Part shown: piece after piece, positions 1-5,394 of the stretch
Layout: the number at the start of each line of letters is the position of its first letter
How positions within the stretch are numbered: the first letter of the stretch is position 1
Source: JAKFWF01 sp031429105
GTDB lineage: Bacteria; Pseudomonadota; Alphaproteobacteria; Rhizobiales; Hyphomicrobiaceae
Reading direction: 5' to 3'
Length of the DNA: 7,186 bases
Assembly: GCA_031429105.1 (NCBI GenBank)
Contig: JANOYV010000163.1
Coordinates: forward strand, 1-7,186
Notes under the pieces: generated by a model
Told to the model about the DNA's origin: nothing
Databases searched by the model: none
The model's input: only the letters and a program-made list of their open reading frames with translations
Translations under genes and position numbers: made by a program

Positions 1-80
1 CGAAAAATTTCCCAATCAAATTCGTCGCTATCGACCGTGACGCGGCCTTTTAATTGACGCTTCGGGATCTTCAATGCCAT
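1..80 (-). CDS. Unrecognised protein, N-terminal fragment (runs off the window)
   Basis: Only the first 26 codons are visible, starting at an ATG at 80-78. The peptide begins MALKIPKRQLKGRVTV and continues with an acidic, aromatic stretch (DSDEFDWEIF). There is no signal peptide or membrane segment in this part. The start lies 15 bp after the hemJ stop on the same strand, so it is probably the third gene of the hemE-hemJ operon. A weak GAG sits upstream in the short spacer. In many alphaproteobacteria the gene after hemE/hemJ is rho, but this start does not resemble the Rho N-terminus I know. I do not recognise the family and assign no function. That it is coding is inferred from the clean start, the spacing and the open frame. 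Confidence 0.5.
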   Translation of the reverse strand, partial: MALKIPKRQLKGRVTVDSDEFDWEIF

Positions 81-95
81 GACACAAACCAACTC

Positions 96-521
96 TCACC
101 AAGGCTTTACGATCACTAGGATCACAATACCAATCATCAGCAACGTTGGTACTTCATTAGCAACGCGAAAGTAATAGCCAGTCTTCGTGTTTTGGTCGGA
201 TGCGAAATCTTTCACCCACTTCGTCTGCAAGCCATGAGATGCCGACATCAACGCCACCAACAGAATCTTGGCGTGGAGCCACCCACCCTTGAAACCGAAC
301 GACGAATAGGCGAGCCACAGCCCCGTGATCCAAGCCACCACCATGGCCGGCGTCATGATTGCCTTGAGCAACCGACGCTCCATGATTTTGAACGTCTCAG
401 ATTGCTTCGAGCCGCGCTCGGCATCGACGTGATAAACCATCAAGCGAGGCAGATAGAGCTGGCCAGCCATCCAAGAAATGATGGCAAGCACATGCAGTGT
501 TTTGATCAAAAGATCGAGCAC
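96..521 (-). CDS. hemJ: Protoporphyrinogen IX oxidase, HemJ family
   Basis: HemJ oxidises protoporphyrinogen IX to protoporphyrin IX, the penultimate step of haem synthesis, in the inner membrane. The 141-residue product has the usual family length and four hydrophobic segments at about 4-24, 52-73, 82-101 and 124-140. The N-terminal motif WMAGQLYLPRLMVYH (17-31), His10, the WLHAKILL stretch (81-88) and the late NEVP (122-125) are typical of HemJ. The start is a GTG at 521-519, only 2 bp after the hemE stop. A GGAG at 534-537 inside the hemE end could serve as its ribosome site, though its spacing of 12 nt is long. The tight junction implies co-transcription and probably translational coupling with hemE, which acts earlier in the same pathway. 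Confidence 0.93.
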   Translation of the reverse strand: MLDLLIKTLHVLAIISWMAGQLYLPRLMVYHVDAERGSKQSETFKIMERRLLKAIMTPAMVVAWITGLWLAYSSFGFKGGWLHAKILLVALMSASHGLQTKWVKDFASDQNTKTGYYFRVANEVPTLLMIGIVILVIVKPW

Positions 522-523
522 GA

Positions 524-1591
524 TTACGCGTAACTCCGGATGACTTTCAGCAACTGCGCCACCGTGTCAGGCGAGCCTTCCGGCGTGATGCCATGACCAA
601 GATTGAATACAAAAGGCTTGCCGCGCATTGCATCGACAATCTCGCGCGCACGACGTTCCATGGCGGCCCCTCCAGCGATCATCAGTAGCGGATCGAGATT
701 GCCCTGTACCACGATTCCCTTGGCCGACAACGGACCTGCCATCAGGGCTAGCGGCATTGCGGTATCACAGCCAATGCCTTGCACACCGGTCGCTTCGGCA
801 TAGGCGAGGGAGGCATATTCGGCGCCTCTCGGAAAACCAATGATTGGCACATGTGGGTGCTTGGCGCCCATGCCGCTGACGATCTTCTTGGTCGGCGCGA
901 CGACCCATTTTGCAAACTCATCATCCGGCAAACTACCAGCCCAGCTGTCGAAGATCATCAAAACGTCCGCACCAGCTTTGACCTGCAAATCGAGGTAGTT
1001 GATCGAAGCCTCGATGAGCAAATCCATCAGGCGGCCAAAAAACTCGGGTTCACGGTAAGCCTTGAGGCGGGTGACGGCCTGGTCGGGCGAACCTTGGCCA
1101 CCGATCATGTAGGTCGCGACCGTCCATGGTGCGCCGCAGAACCCAATGAGTGCCGTTTCTTTCGGTAGACCTGCGCGGATACGCGACACGCTTTCAGCTA
1201 CAGATTCGAATTTTGATTTCGCCTGGGCGAGGTTCAGTTTTGCGAGCTCAGCATCTGATTTTAGCCCTGTTAGTCGCGGGCCTTCGCCCTCGACGAAGCT
1301 AACGGTTTGCCCCAGGGCATCGGGCACGACCAAGATGTCTGAGAACAAAATGGCGGCGTCAAAGCCAAAGCGCCGGATCGGTTGAAGGGTGACTTCGCAC
1401 GCCAGTTCAGGCGAGTAGCACAAATTCAGGAATGATCCGGCCTTGGCGCGAGTTGCCTTGTACTCGGGCAAATATCGACCGGCTTGCCGCATCAGCCAGA
1501 CCGGGGGTGGGTTGATCGCCTGACCGATAAATGGTTGCAGAAAACGCATGGACCGGGCTTTGGTGGTCAGGGTTGAGTTATGCTCGTGCAT
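524..1591 (-). CDS. hemE: Uroporphyrinogen decarboxylase
   Basis: HemE is a cytosolic enzyme that decarboxylates the four acetate side chains of uroporphyrinogen III to give coproporphyrinogen III. The 355-residue protein has the usual length and both family signatures: PPVWLMRQAGRYLPEY at 29-44 and GFCGAPWTVATYMIGG at 150-165. Active-site residues expected from the human enzyme are present: Arg35, Arg39, Asp85 (FSDILVVP), Tyr161, Ser215 (FDSWAGS) and His333 (NLGHGI). The start chosen is the ATG at 1591-1589 with a weak AAGAGA upstream. The 14 residues before Met15 are not conserved in the family, so Met15 is an alternative start. It is the first gene of a leftward operon with hemJ. Its upstream side is the putative origin region, the classic position of hemE in alphaproteobacteria. 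Confidence 0.97.
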   Translation of the reverse strand: MHEHNSTLTTKARSMRFLQPFIGQAINPPPVWLMRQAGRYLPEYKATRAKAGSFLNLCYSPELACEVTLQPIRRFGFDAAILFSDILVVPDALGQTVSFVEGEGPRLTGLKSDAELAKLNLAQAKSKFESVAESVSRIRAGLPKETALIGFCGAPWTVATYMIGGQGSPDQAVTRLKAYREPEFFGRLMDLLIEASINYLDLQVKAGADVLMIFDSWAGSLPDDEFAKWVVAPTKKIVSGMGAKHPHVPIIGFPRGAEYASLAYAEATGVQGIGCDTAMPLALMAGPLSAKGIVVQGNLDPLLMIAGGAAMERRAREIVDAMRGKPFVFNLGHGITPEGSPDTVAQLLKVIRSYA

Positions 1592-1612
1592 CAGCGTCTC
1601 TTTTCAATTCAA

Positions 1613-1617
1613 GAGTC
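1613..1617. other. GANTC (CcrM-type methylation) site in the origin region
   Basis: The only GANTC in the hemE-ppsR spacer is GAGTC, immediately beside the AT-rich tract and 22 bp before the hemE start. In alphaproteobacteria CcrM methylates this motif in a cell-cycle-dependent way. The motif also occurs by chance (for example at 1203-1207 in hemE and 2044-2048 in ppsR), so any role here is inference. Confidence 0.35.
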
Positions 1618-1631
1618 TAAGTTAGTTTATT

Positions 1632-1637
1632 ATTATG
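1632..1637 (-). promoter_or_regulatory. Candidate -10 element for hemE
   Basis: On the minus strand CATAAT matches five of six bases of the sigma-70-type -10 hexamer. It lies about 40 nt upstream of the hemE ATG in the most AT-rich part of the spacer. At 16-18 bp spacing no recognisable -35 hexamer exists, so this is a weak call. The two-mismatch DnaA box at 1649-1657 lies where the -35 contacts would be. Confidence 0.25.
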
Positions 1638-1648
1638 ACTGTTACCGC

Positions 1649-1657
1649 TGTGGATTG
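1649..1657 (-). promoter_or_regulatory. Weak DnaA box (two mismatches)
   Basis: TGTGGATTG on the plus strand differs from TGTGGATAA at the last two bases. Alone it would not be convincing. It is listed because it falls in the same spacer as three better boxes and close to the hemE promoter candidate. Confidence 0.3.
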
Positions 1658-1776
1658 CGGGAATACCGTAGCTGTCGGTCCTCATCCCCAACTTGCCCCA
1701 AAAGAGGCATCTCATCACTAGTTCTGGTGGTAAGCGTTTGGTTTTCGACTAGGATAGTTTTTCATGATTTGGCACA

Positions 1777-1795
1777 GCGTGTTAAGCGGCGTGTT
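1777..1795 (+). repeat. Direct repeat GCGTGTT x2, 12-bp period
   Basis: GCGTGTT occurs at 1777-1783 and again at 1789-1795, an exact copy 12 bp apart. The CGTGT core also appears at 1894-1898 and 1942-1946 in the same spacer. Repeated short words in an origin region may be protein-binding iterons, but a 7-bp word could recur by chance. Confidence 0.4.
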
Positions 1796-1834
1796 GTAGA
1801 CGGCATTTGATGGCAGTTCTAGTGCACAACGCGT

Positions 1835-1847
1835 GGACAAGTTGTCC
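1835..1847. repeat. Short dyad in the origin region
   Basis: GGACAA (1835-1840) and TTGTCC (1842-1847) are perfect complements around a single central base. This is a compact, operator-like dyad rather than a terminator: it has no following T tract and the loop is too small for a hairpin. Its binding factor, if any, is unknown. Confidence 0.4.
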
Positions 1848-1889
1848 GAAGCGAGAGTGAATACAGGGCTTAGCTTTTTGGCGTGATGG

Positions 1890-1918
1890 TTGTCGTGTCG
1901 ACGGTGTTTGTGGATAAA
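1890..1918 (+). promoter_or_regulatory. Candidate ppsR promoter overlapping the consensus DnaA box
   Basis: TTGTCG at 1890-1895 and GATAAA at 1913-1918 are separated by 17 bp. Each matches four of six bases of the sigma-70-type -35 and -10 hexamers. Transcription would start near 1925, leaving a leader of about 75 nt before the ppsR ATG. The -10 hexamer overlaps the exact DnaA box at 1909-1917, so DnaA binding would be expected to interfere with it. The match is modest and would not be called without its position. Confidence 0.3.
1909..1917 (-). promoter_or_regulatory. Consensus DnaA box
   Basis: The plus strand reads TGTGGATAA, so the minus strand is exactly TTATCCACA, the high-affinity DnaA box. 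It is the only exact match I found in the hemE-ppsR spacer. It lies 82-90 bp before the ppsR start and is followed by an AT-rich run (AAATTGTTAGTAAT). Confidence 0.8.
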
Positions 1919-1933
1919 ATTGTTAGTAATGCG

Positions 1934-1946
1934 ACACGTCTCGTGT
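1934..1946. repeat. Short inverted repeat beside the DnaA boxes
   Basis: ACACG (1934-1938) and CGTGT (1942-1946) are perfect complements around a 3-base TCT. It lies between the consensus DnaA box and the two boxes next to ppsR. The stem is only 5 bp, so a binding-site reading is more likely than a stable RNA hairpin. Confidence 0.35.
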
Positions 1947-1971
1947 GTTTAGCTGATCGTTGCACGTACAC

Positions 1972-1980
1972 TGTTGATAA
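1972..1980 (-). promoter_or_regulatory. DnaA box, one mismatch
   Basis: TGTTGATAA differs from TGTGGATAA by one base, making the minus strand TTATCAACA. It is in the same orientation as the consensus box 54 bp further left. It is 8 bp from the opposing box at 1989-1997, so the two form a closely spaced inverted pair. Confidence 0.55.
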
Positions 1981-1988
1981 CCATGGAT

Positions 1989-1997
1989 CTATCCACA
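1989..1997 (+). promoter_or_regulatory. DnaA box, one mismatch, abutting the ppsR start codon
   Basis: CTATCCACA matches TTATCCACA at eight of nine bases; only the first base differs. It ends one base before the ppsR ATG at 1999, where a ribosome-binding site might be expected. A bound DnaA here would sit directly on the ppsR translation start region. Confidence 0.65.
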
Positions 1998-1998
1998 G

Positions 1999-2856
1999 AT
2001 GGCGAATGCCCTGCCGAGCTACTTCCATCTACATCTGATCTCCGATTCTACTGGCGAAACGCTGACGACAATCGCGAAGGCGGCGGCCGTTCAATATGCC
2101 GAGGTTCGACCGATTGAGCACGTGCATCCGTTGATCCGGAACGCGAAGCAACTTGATCGCGTATTGCAAGAAATCGCATCTGCACCTGGCATCGTGCTCT
2201 ACACCATCGTCAATCGAGATTTGACAGCGGAACTAGAGCGACGGTGTCGCGAGTTGAAGGTTCCAGCCTTGCATGTGCTGGAACCGATCATGAAAGTTTT
2301 CGAGAGCTATCTTGGTGCGCCGCAGACGCCAATTGTCGCCGGTCAACACGTTTTGGACGCCGAATATTTCCAGCGGATCGATGCGTTGAATTTTTCGATG
2401 GCGCATGATGATGGGCAGTTGCCAACTGACCTCAACACCGCTGATATTATCATCCTCGGCATTTCGCGCACGTCTAAGACGCCGACTAGCATTTATCTAG
2501 CTCAACGTGGCTACAAGACCTCCAATGTTCCGATCGTGCCGGAGATTCCGTTACCCGATGTACTGACGGAGCCGCACGGTGCGTTCGTCGTCGGCTTGGT
2601 GGCGAGTGCCGAGCGGATCTCTGAAATTAGGCGAAACCGAGTGCGGTTTTTATCCGACCGTAATCTCGACGACTACGTTGACCGAGACCGGATCGCCCAG
2701 GAGATTGCCCATTCGCGTCGGTTGTGTGCCAGACACGGTTGGCCGGTGATTGACGTCTCCCGCCGATCAATTGAGGAGACTGCGGCGCAGATCCTACGAT
2801 TATTTCATGATCGGGAAGCTGGCAGCCCATCGTCTGGTGAAGTCAACGATGGCTAA
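1999..2856 (+). CDS. ppsR: Pyruvate, phosphate dikinase regulatory protein (DUF299/RP001 family)
   Basis: This family both phosphorylates (ADP-dependent) and dephosphorylates (Pi-dependent) a threonine in pyruvate phosphate dikinase or PEP synthase, switching that enzyme off and on. The 285-residue protein has the N-terminal SDSTGET (15-21), the motif RIDALNFSMAHDDG (127-140) and the P-loop-like GISRTSKTPTS (154-164), all typical. It also has a late GWPVIDVS motif that recurs in the family. The target enzyme is not in the window, so dikinase versus synthase cannot be decided; the dikinase version is usual in alphaproteobacteria. The ATG at 1999 is the first possible start, because an in-frame TAA lies at 1978-1980. 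There is no clear Shine-Dalgarno sequence; a DnaA-box-like sequence occupies that place. It overlaps maf by 8 bp. Confidence 0.93.
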   Translation: MANALPSYFHLHLISDSTGETLTTIAKAAAVQYAEVRPIEHVHPLIRNAKQLDRVLQEIASAPGIVLYTIVNRDLTAELERRCRELKVPALHVLEPIMKVFESYLGAPQTPIVAGQHVLDAEYFQRIDALNFSMAHDDGQLPTDLNTADIIILGISRTSKTPTSIYLAQRGYKTSNVPIVPEIPLPDVLTEPHGAFVVGLVASAERISEIRRNRVRFLSDRNLDDYVDRDRIAQEIAHSRRLCARHGWPVIDVSRRSIEETAAQILRLFHDREAGSPSSGEVNDG

Positions 2857-3463
2857 TCTTGTACCACCGATCATTCTTGCATCTGGTAGCTCAGCCAGAC
2901 GTCAAATGCTGGAAGACGCCGGTGTTTCGTTCAAAGTTGATCCTGCAAATATCGATGAAGATGCCATTCGGCAGTCGGTAGCGCTGAGTAATCCTATCGC
3001 TGATCCAGCATACGTGGCGGGCGAACTGGCGCGAGCCAAGGCATTGGATGTCAGTCAACGACATCCCGGCGCGCTCGTTATTGGATCGGATCAGATCCTA
3101 AACCTGGGCACTGAGATTCTCACCAAATCCGCAGATGTGACCGCTGCGCGGGCAACATTGTCAAAATTGCGTGGTCAAACTCATGCGCTGCACTCAGCCG
3201 TGGTGCTTGCATTTAACGGCGAGATCGTTTGGGCGGATGTTGATACCGCGCGTCTGACGATGCGCGCATTCAGCGACGAATTCCTCAATCACTACTTGGC
3301 CTCCGAGGGAGCCGAACTGTTTTCGGCGGTTGGTGCTTTCAAACTTGAGGGGCGAGGACTGCAGTTGTTCGAAGTAATAGAAGGAGATTTCTTCACGATA
3401 CTTGGAATGCCGCTGTTATCTTTGTTGGGCGCGCTGCGACGACATCGTGCACTTCGCTCGTAG
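2849..3463 (+). CDS. maf: Maf-family nucleotide pyrophosphatase, YceF-like
   Basis: Maf proteins hydrolyse non-canonical or excess nucleoside triphosphates to monophosphates and limit their use in RNA and DNA. The 204-residue product opens with LASGSSARRQMLEDAG (9-24) and has the catalytic aspartate in IGSDQ (Asp81) and late motifs GAFKLEGRGLQLFE (162-175) and LGMPLL (185-190). GSDQ and the KLEG segment resemble E. coli YceF, which prefers m7GTP, more than YhdE, which uses dTTP/UTP. The substrate is therefore a guess. The ATG at 2849 was chosen because it starts just before the conserved motif and has GGTGAAG at a good distance upstream; in-frame starts back to 2750 lie inside ppsR. The ATGGCTAA overlap with ppsR suggests translational coupling. 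Confidence 0.92.
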   Translation: MANLVPPIILASGSSARRQMLEDAGVSFKVDPANIDEDAIRQSVALSNPIADPAYVAGELARAKALDVSQRHPGALVIGSDQILNLGTEILTKSADVTAARATLSKLRGQTHALHSAVVLAFNGEIVWADVDTARLTMRAFSDEFLNHYLASEGAELFSAVGAFKLEGRGLQLFEVIEGDFFTILGMPLLSLLGALRRHRALRS

Positions 3464-3490
3464 CAAGTTGGATAAATCAAGGATCATGAA

Positions 3491-4105
3491 ATGCTGTTGA
3501 TTGGCCTTACTGGATCGATCGGCATGGGAAAATCGACCGCGGCATTGCGGTTTCGGCACAATGGTCTGCCAGTGGTCGATGCCGATGCGATTGTTCATGA
3601 TCTTTATGGCGGGGCTGCCGTTGCACCGATCGAAGCAGCATTCCCAGGGGTTGCACGCGATGGGTGTATTGATCGCAAAGCCCTATCAACGCGACTTTTA
3701 GTAGATCCGGCGGGGTTCAAAACCTTAGAGACCATCGTTCATCCAATGGTCCAGTTGGCGGAGCGGCGGGCTCTGGCAGCCGCAGTATCGGCGGGTGCAA
3801 CAATGGCAGTGCTTGAAATCCCACTGTTGTTTGAGACCGGCGGTGATCAACGTGTCGATGTGACGGTTGTTGTGAGTGCCTCAGCTGATATTCAACGCGC
3901 ACGCGTGCTCCAACGTCCTGGAATGACGGTGGAAAAGCTTGAAGCAATCCTCAAGCGACAAATGAGTGATTTTGACAAGCGCGCGGCGGGCGATTTCGTT
4001 GTGGAAACGAGTGGTGATATCGCGTCAACAAACGCCCAGGTCGATGCGATTGTCGTATCGTTGCGCGGACAGATCGGCAAAGCCTATGGGCGGTACTGGG
4101 TCTGA
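3491..4105 (+). CDS. coaE: Dephospho-CoA kinase
   Basis: CoaE phosphorylates the 3'-hydroxyl of dephospho-CoA, the final step of coenzyme A synthesis, in the cytosol. The 204 residues match the family length. The P-loop GSIGMGKST is at 8-16, the catalytic DAD at 30-32, His84-Pro85 in the substrate region and IPLLFET at 110-116. The lid region runs RPGMTVEKLEAILKRQM at 142-158, and the C-terminal DFVVETSG is at 168-175. The start ATG is preceded by AAGGAT at 3479-3484, a good ribosome site. It lies 27 bp after maf and 23 bp before dnaQ, in the same apparent operon. In many alphaproteobacteria aroE is inserted between maf and coaE; here there is no room for it. Confidence 0.95.
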   Translation: MLLIGLTGSIGMGKSTAALRFRHNGLPVVDADAIVHDLYGGAAVAPIEAAFPGVARDGCIDRKALSTRLLVDPAGFKTLETIVHPMVQLAERRALAAAVSAGATMAVLEIPLLFETGGDQRVDVTVVVSASADIQRARVLQRPGMTVEKLEAILKRQMSDFDKRAAGDFVVETSGDIASTNAQVDAIVVSLRGQIGKAYGRYWV

Positions 4106-4128
4106 ACAGTCGGAAAGGCCCGTTGCCA

Positions 4129-4830
4129 ATGCGCGAGATTGTGCTCGATACAGAAACCACAGGCCTCGACGCGAAGCGAGGCGACCGCCTGATCGAAATC
4201 GGGTGCATTGAACTGGTCAATCGCAATCCAACCGGTGTTGAATTTCATGCGTTCATAAATCCCCAGGATCGTGAGGTGCACCCGGACGCAGAACGGATCC
4301 ATGGGCTCTCGACCGCATTTCTAAGGGATAAGCCCGTATTTTCAGCCGTCGCTCAAGGGTTCTTGGAATTCATCGGTGATGCGACACTAGTAATCCACAA
4401 CGCCAATTTCGACATTGGCTTTATAAATATGGAGCTAGAGCGGATCAGGTTGGCTGCGCTTACGATGGATCGCGTAGTCGATACGCTCGCACTCGCGCGC
4501 CGTAAGCATCCCGCCGGTCCGAACACACTCGATGCACTGTGCAAGCGCTACGGTGTCGACAATTCGAAACGGACGAAGCATGGCGCCATTGTCGACTCAT
4601 TGTTGCTAACCGAAGTTTACGTCGAGTTGTTAGGTGAGCGCCAAGCCCGACTGAGGTTGGCACGTGAAGTCCAGACTGACGATATTTCAACAGGGCGACC
4701 AATAAAGCGCGCAGCCCAGGTGCGGTCGGTTCCTTTGAAGCCGCGTCTGAGCGCCGAAGACGAGGCGGCGCATACAGCGTTTGTTGCAACTCTGGGCGGT
4801 ACAGCGATCTGGAAACGCTACCTCAACTAA
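4129..4830 (+). CDS. dnaQ: DNA polymerase III epsilon subunit (3'-5' proofreading exonuclease)
   Basis: Epsilon removes misincorporated nucleotides during replication as part of the polymerase III core. The 233-residue protein has Exo I DTETTGLD (Asp7, Glu9), Exo II HNANFDIGF (Asp95) and Exo IIIe with His151 and Asp156 (HGAIVDSLLL). All DEDDh catalytic residues are therefore intact. The C-terminal 70 residues form the polar linker, followed by a TAFVATLGGTAIWKRY segment that would contact the alpha subunit or tail. I chose ATG 4129, with GGAAAGG at 4112-4118. A TTG at 4123 two codons earlier is also possible. The gene closes the rightward operon from the origin and overlaps the end of the convergent secB by 8 bp. 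Confidence 0.95.
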   Translation: MREIVLDTETTGLDAKRGDRLIEIGCIELVNRNPTGVEFHAFINPQDREVHPDAERIHGLSTAFLRDKPVFSAVAQGFLEFIGDATLVIHNANFDIGFINMELERIRLAALTMDRVVDTLALARRKHPAGPNTLDALCKRYGVDNSKRTKHGAIVDSLLLTEVYVELLGERQARLRLAREVQTDDISTGRPIKRAAQVRSVPLKPRLSAEDEAAHTAFVATLGGTAIWKRYLN

Positions 4831-5320
4831 TTGGTTTCGCTCCGTTGCCAACTTTGTTCGGGTCCTGCTGCTTGCGCTTCATATAAAGCGAGGCAAAATC
4901 GATCGGATCGAGCATGAGCGGGGGAAAGCCACCTTCTCGTGTTAAATCAGCAATCAAACGTCGTACGAACGGGAACAGCAAAGCTGGGGCGTTGATCAGC
5001 AGGAACGGCTCCACCGATTGGGCGGGCATGTTTTCCAGTTTGAACATGCCGCCGTAATCGACGGCTAATGTATACAACGCGCCGACTTTGCTGGTTGCGT
5101 TGGCCTCGAATTCGATCACGCTTTCGAAAACGTTGGGGCCAGCCTGTCGAGCGTTGACGTTGACTTCAATTTCGAGTTGCGGGTTCTCGACCGGGCCTTC
5201 CATCAACTTGCCGACGTTGGGGCTCTCGAACGAGAGATCCTTGATGTACTGGCCCATCACGCGAATGTTGATTTGGGCTTTCGCTGGTTCGCCAGCTTCT
5301 GCTGTGACGTCTTCGGCCAT
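4823..5320 (-). CDS. secB: Protein-export chaperone SecB
   Basis: SecB is a cytosolic tetrameric chaperone that keeps precursor proteins unfolded and hands them to SecA for export. The 165-residue product is close to the usual length. It contains GQYIKDLSFESPN (23-35), the central beta-strand region with LEIEVNVNARQ (49-59), NAPALLFPFVRRLI (109-122), and GFPPLMLDPIDFASLYMKR (130-148). All are characteristic of the alphaproteobacterial form. The start is the ATG at 5320-5318, with only a weak AGG 8 bases upstream. It ends tail to tail with dnaQ and lies 74 bp downstream of fxsA on the same strand. The spacer carries repeats that may include its own promoter. Confidence 0.95.
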   Translation of the reverse strand: MAEDVTAEAGEPAKAQINIRVMGQYIKDLSFESPNVGKLMEGPVENPQLEIEVNVNARQAGPNVFESVIEFEANATSKVGALYTLAVDYGGMFKLENMPAQSVEPFLLINAPALLFPFVRRLIADLTREGGFPPLMLDPIDFASLYMKRKQQDPNKVGNGAKPIS

Positions 5321-5359
5321 GGTGACTGCCTGCGGCTGTGCTGATGTCTAACCTATAAT

Positions 5360-5388
5360 CGATGTTGGCTAACACGGCGATGTTAGGT
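5360..5388. repeat. Overlapping inverted and direct repeats upstream of secB
   Basis: CTAACA (5369-5374) and TGTTAG (5381-5386) form a perfect 6-bp inverted repeat with a 6-base loop. CGATGTTGGCT (5360-5370) and CGATGTTAGGT (5378-5388) are direct copies with 9 of 11 identities, 18 bp apart. The elements overlap and lie 40-68 bp before secB and just after fxsA. A terminator is unlikely because no T tract follows on either strand. An operator-like function for secB is possible. The plus strand also carries an exact TATAAT at 5354-5359, but no gene follows in that direction. Confidence 0.4.
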
Positions 5389-5394
5389 CTGCAA

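Larger units (their letters stand above)
1592..1998. other. oriC: Probable chromosomal replication origin (oriC) between hemE and ppsR
   Basis: This 407-bp divergent intergenic region has no credible gene. It contains an exact DnaA box (1909-1917), two one-mismatch boxes (1972-1980 and 1989-1997), a two-mismatch box (1649-1657) and an AT-rich tract of 19 A/T in 23 at 1618-1640. It also has a single GANTC site (1613-1617) of the kind methylated by CcrM, and several short dyads. Known biology: in Caulobacter and Rickettsia the origin lies between hemE and the RP001/DUF299 gene, the same gene pair as here. No TTAA-N7-TTAA CtrA site was found, so Caulobacter-style CtrA control is not apparent. 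The assignment rests on position plus the box cluster. The unwinding site is unknown; the AT-rich tract, or the segment around 1916-1930, are candidates. Confidence 0.75.

Noticed and set aside
192..1385. Several plus-strand open frames opposite hemJ and hemE (up to 129 codons)
   Set aside because: They lie wholly antisense to two strongly supported enzymes, have no family resemblance and no ribosome sites; they are frame shadows.
1580..1810. 76-codon plus-strand open frame in the hemE-ppsR spacer
   Set aside because: It starts inside the hemE 5' end, has Cys/Arg/Ser-rich sequence without recognisable features, and lacks a ribosome site. The region is better explained as the origin.
1967..1979. 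IHF-like site before ppsR
   Set aside because: TTGATA at 1974-1979 fits the core, but the upstream YAA position is TAC, so the match is incomplete.
1592..1998. CtrA-type sites (TTAA-N7-TTAA)
   Set aside because: Only one TTAA (1782-1785) is present and no partner lies 7 bp away.
1983..1999. ATG at 1983 as an alternative gene start near ppsR
   Set aside because: It is out of frame with ppsR and reads into unconserved sequence.
2750..2848. 33-residue N-terminal extension of Maf
   Set aside because: It lies inside ppsR in another frame, and the conserved Maf start begins at the ATG at 2849.
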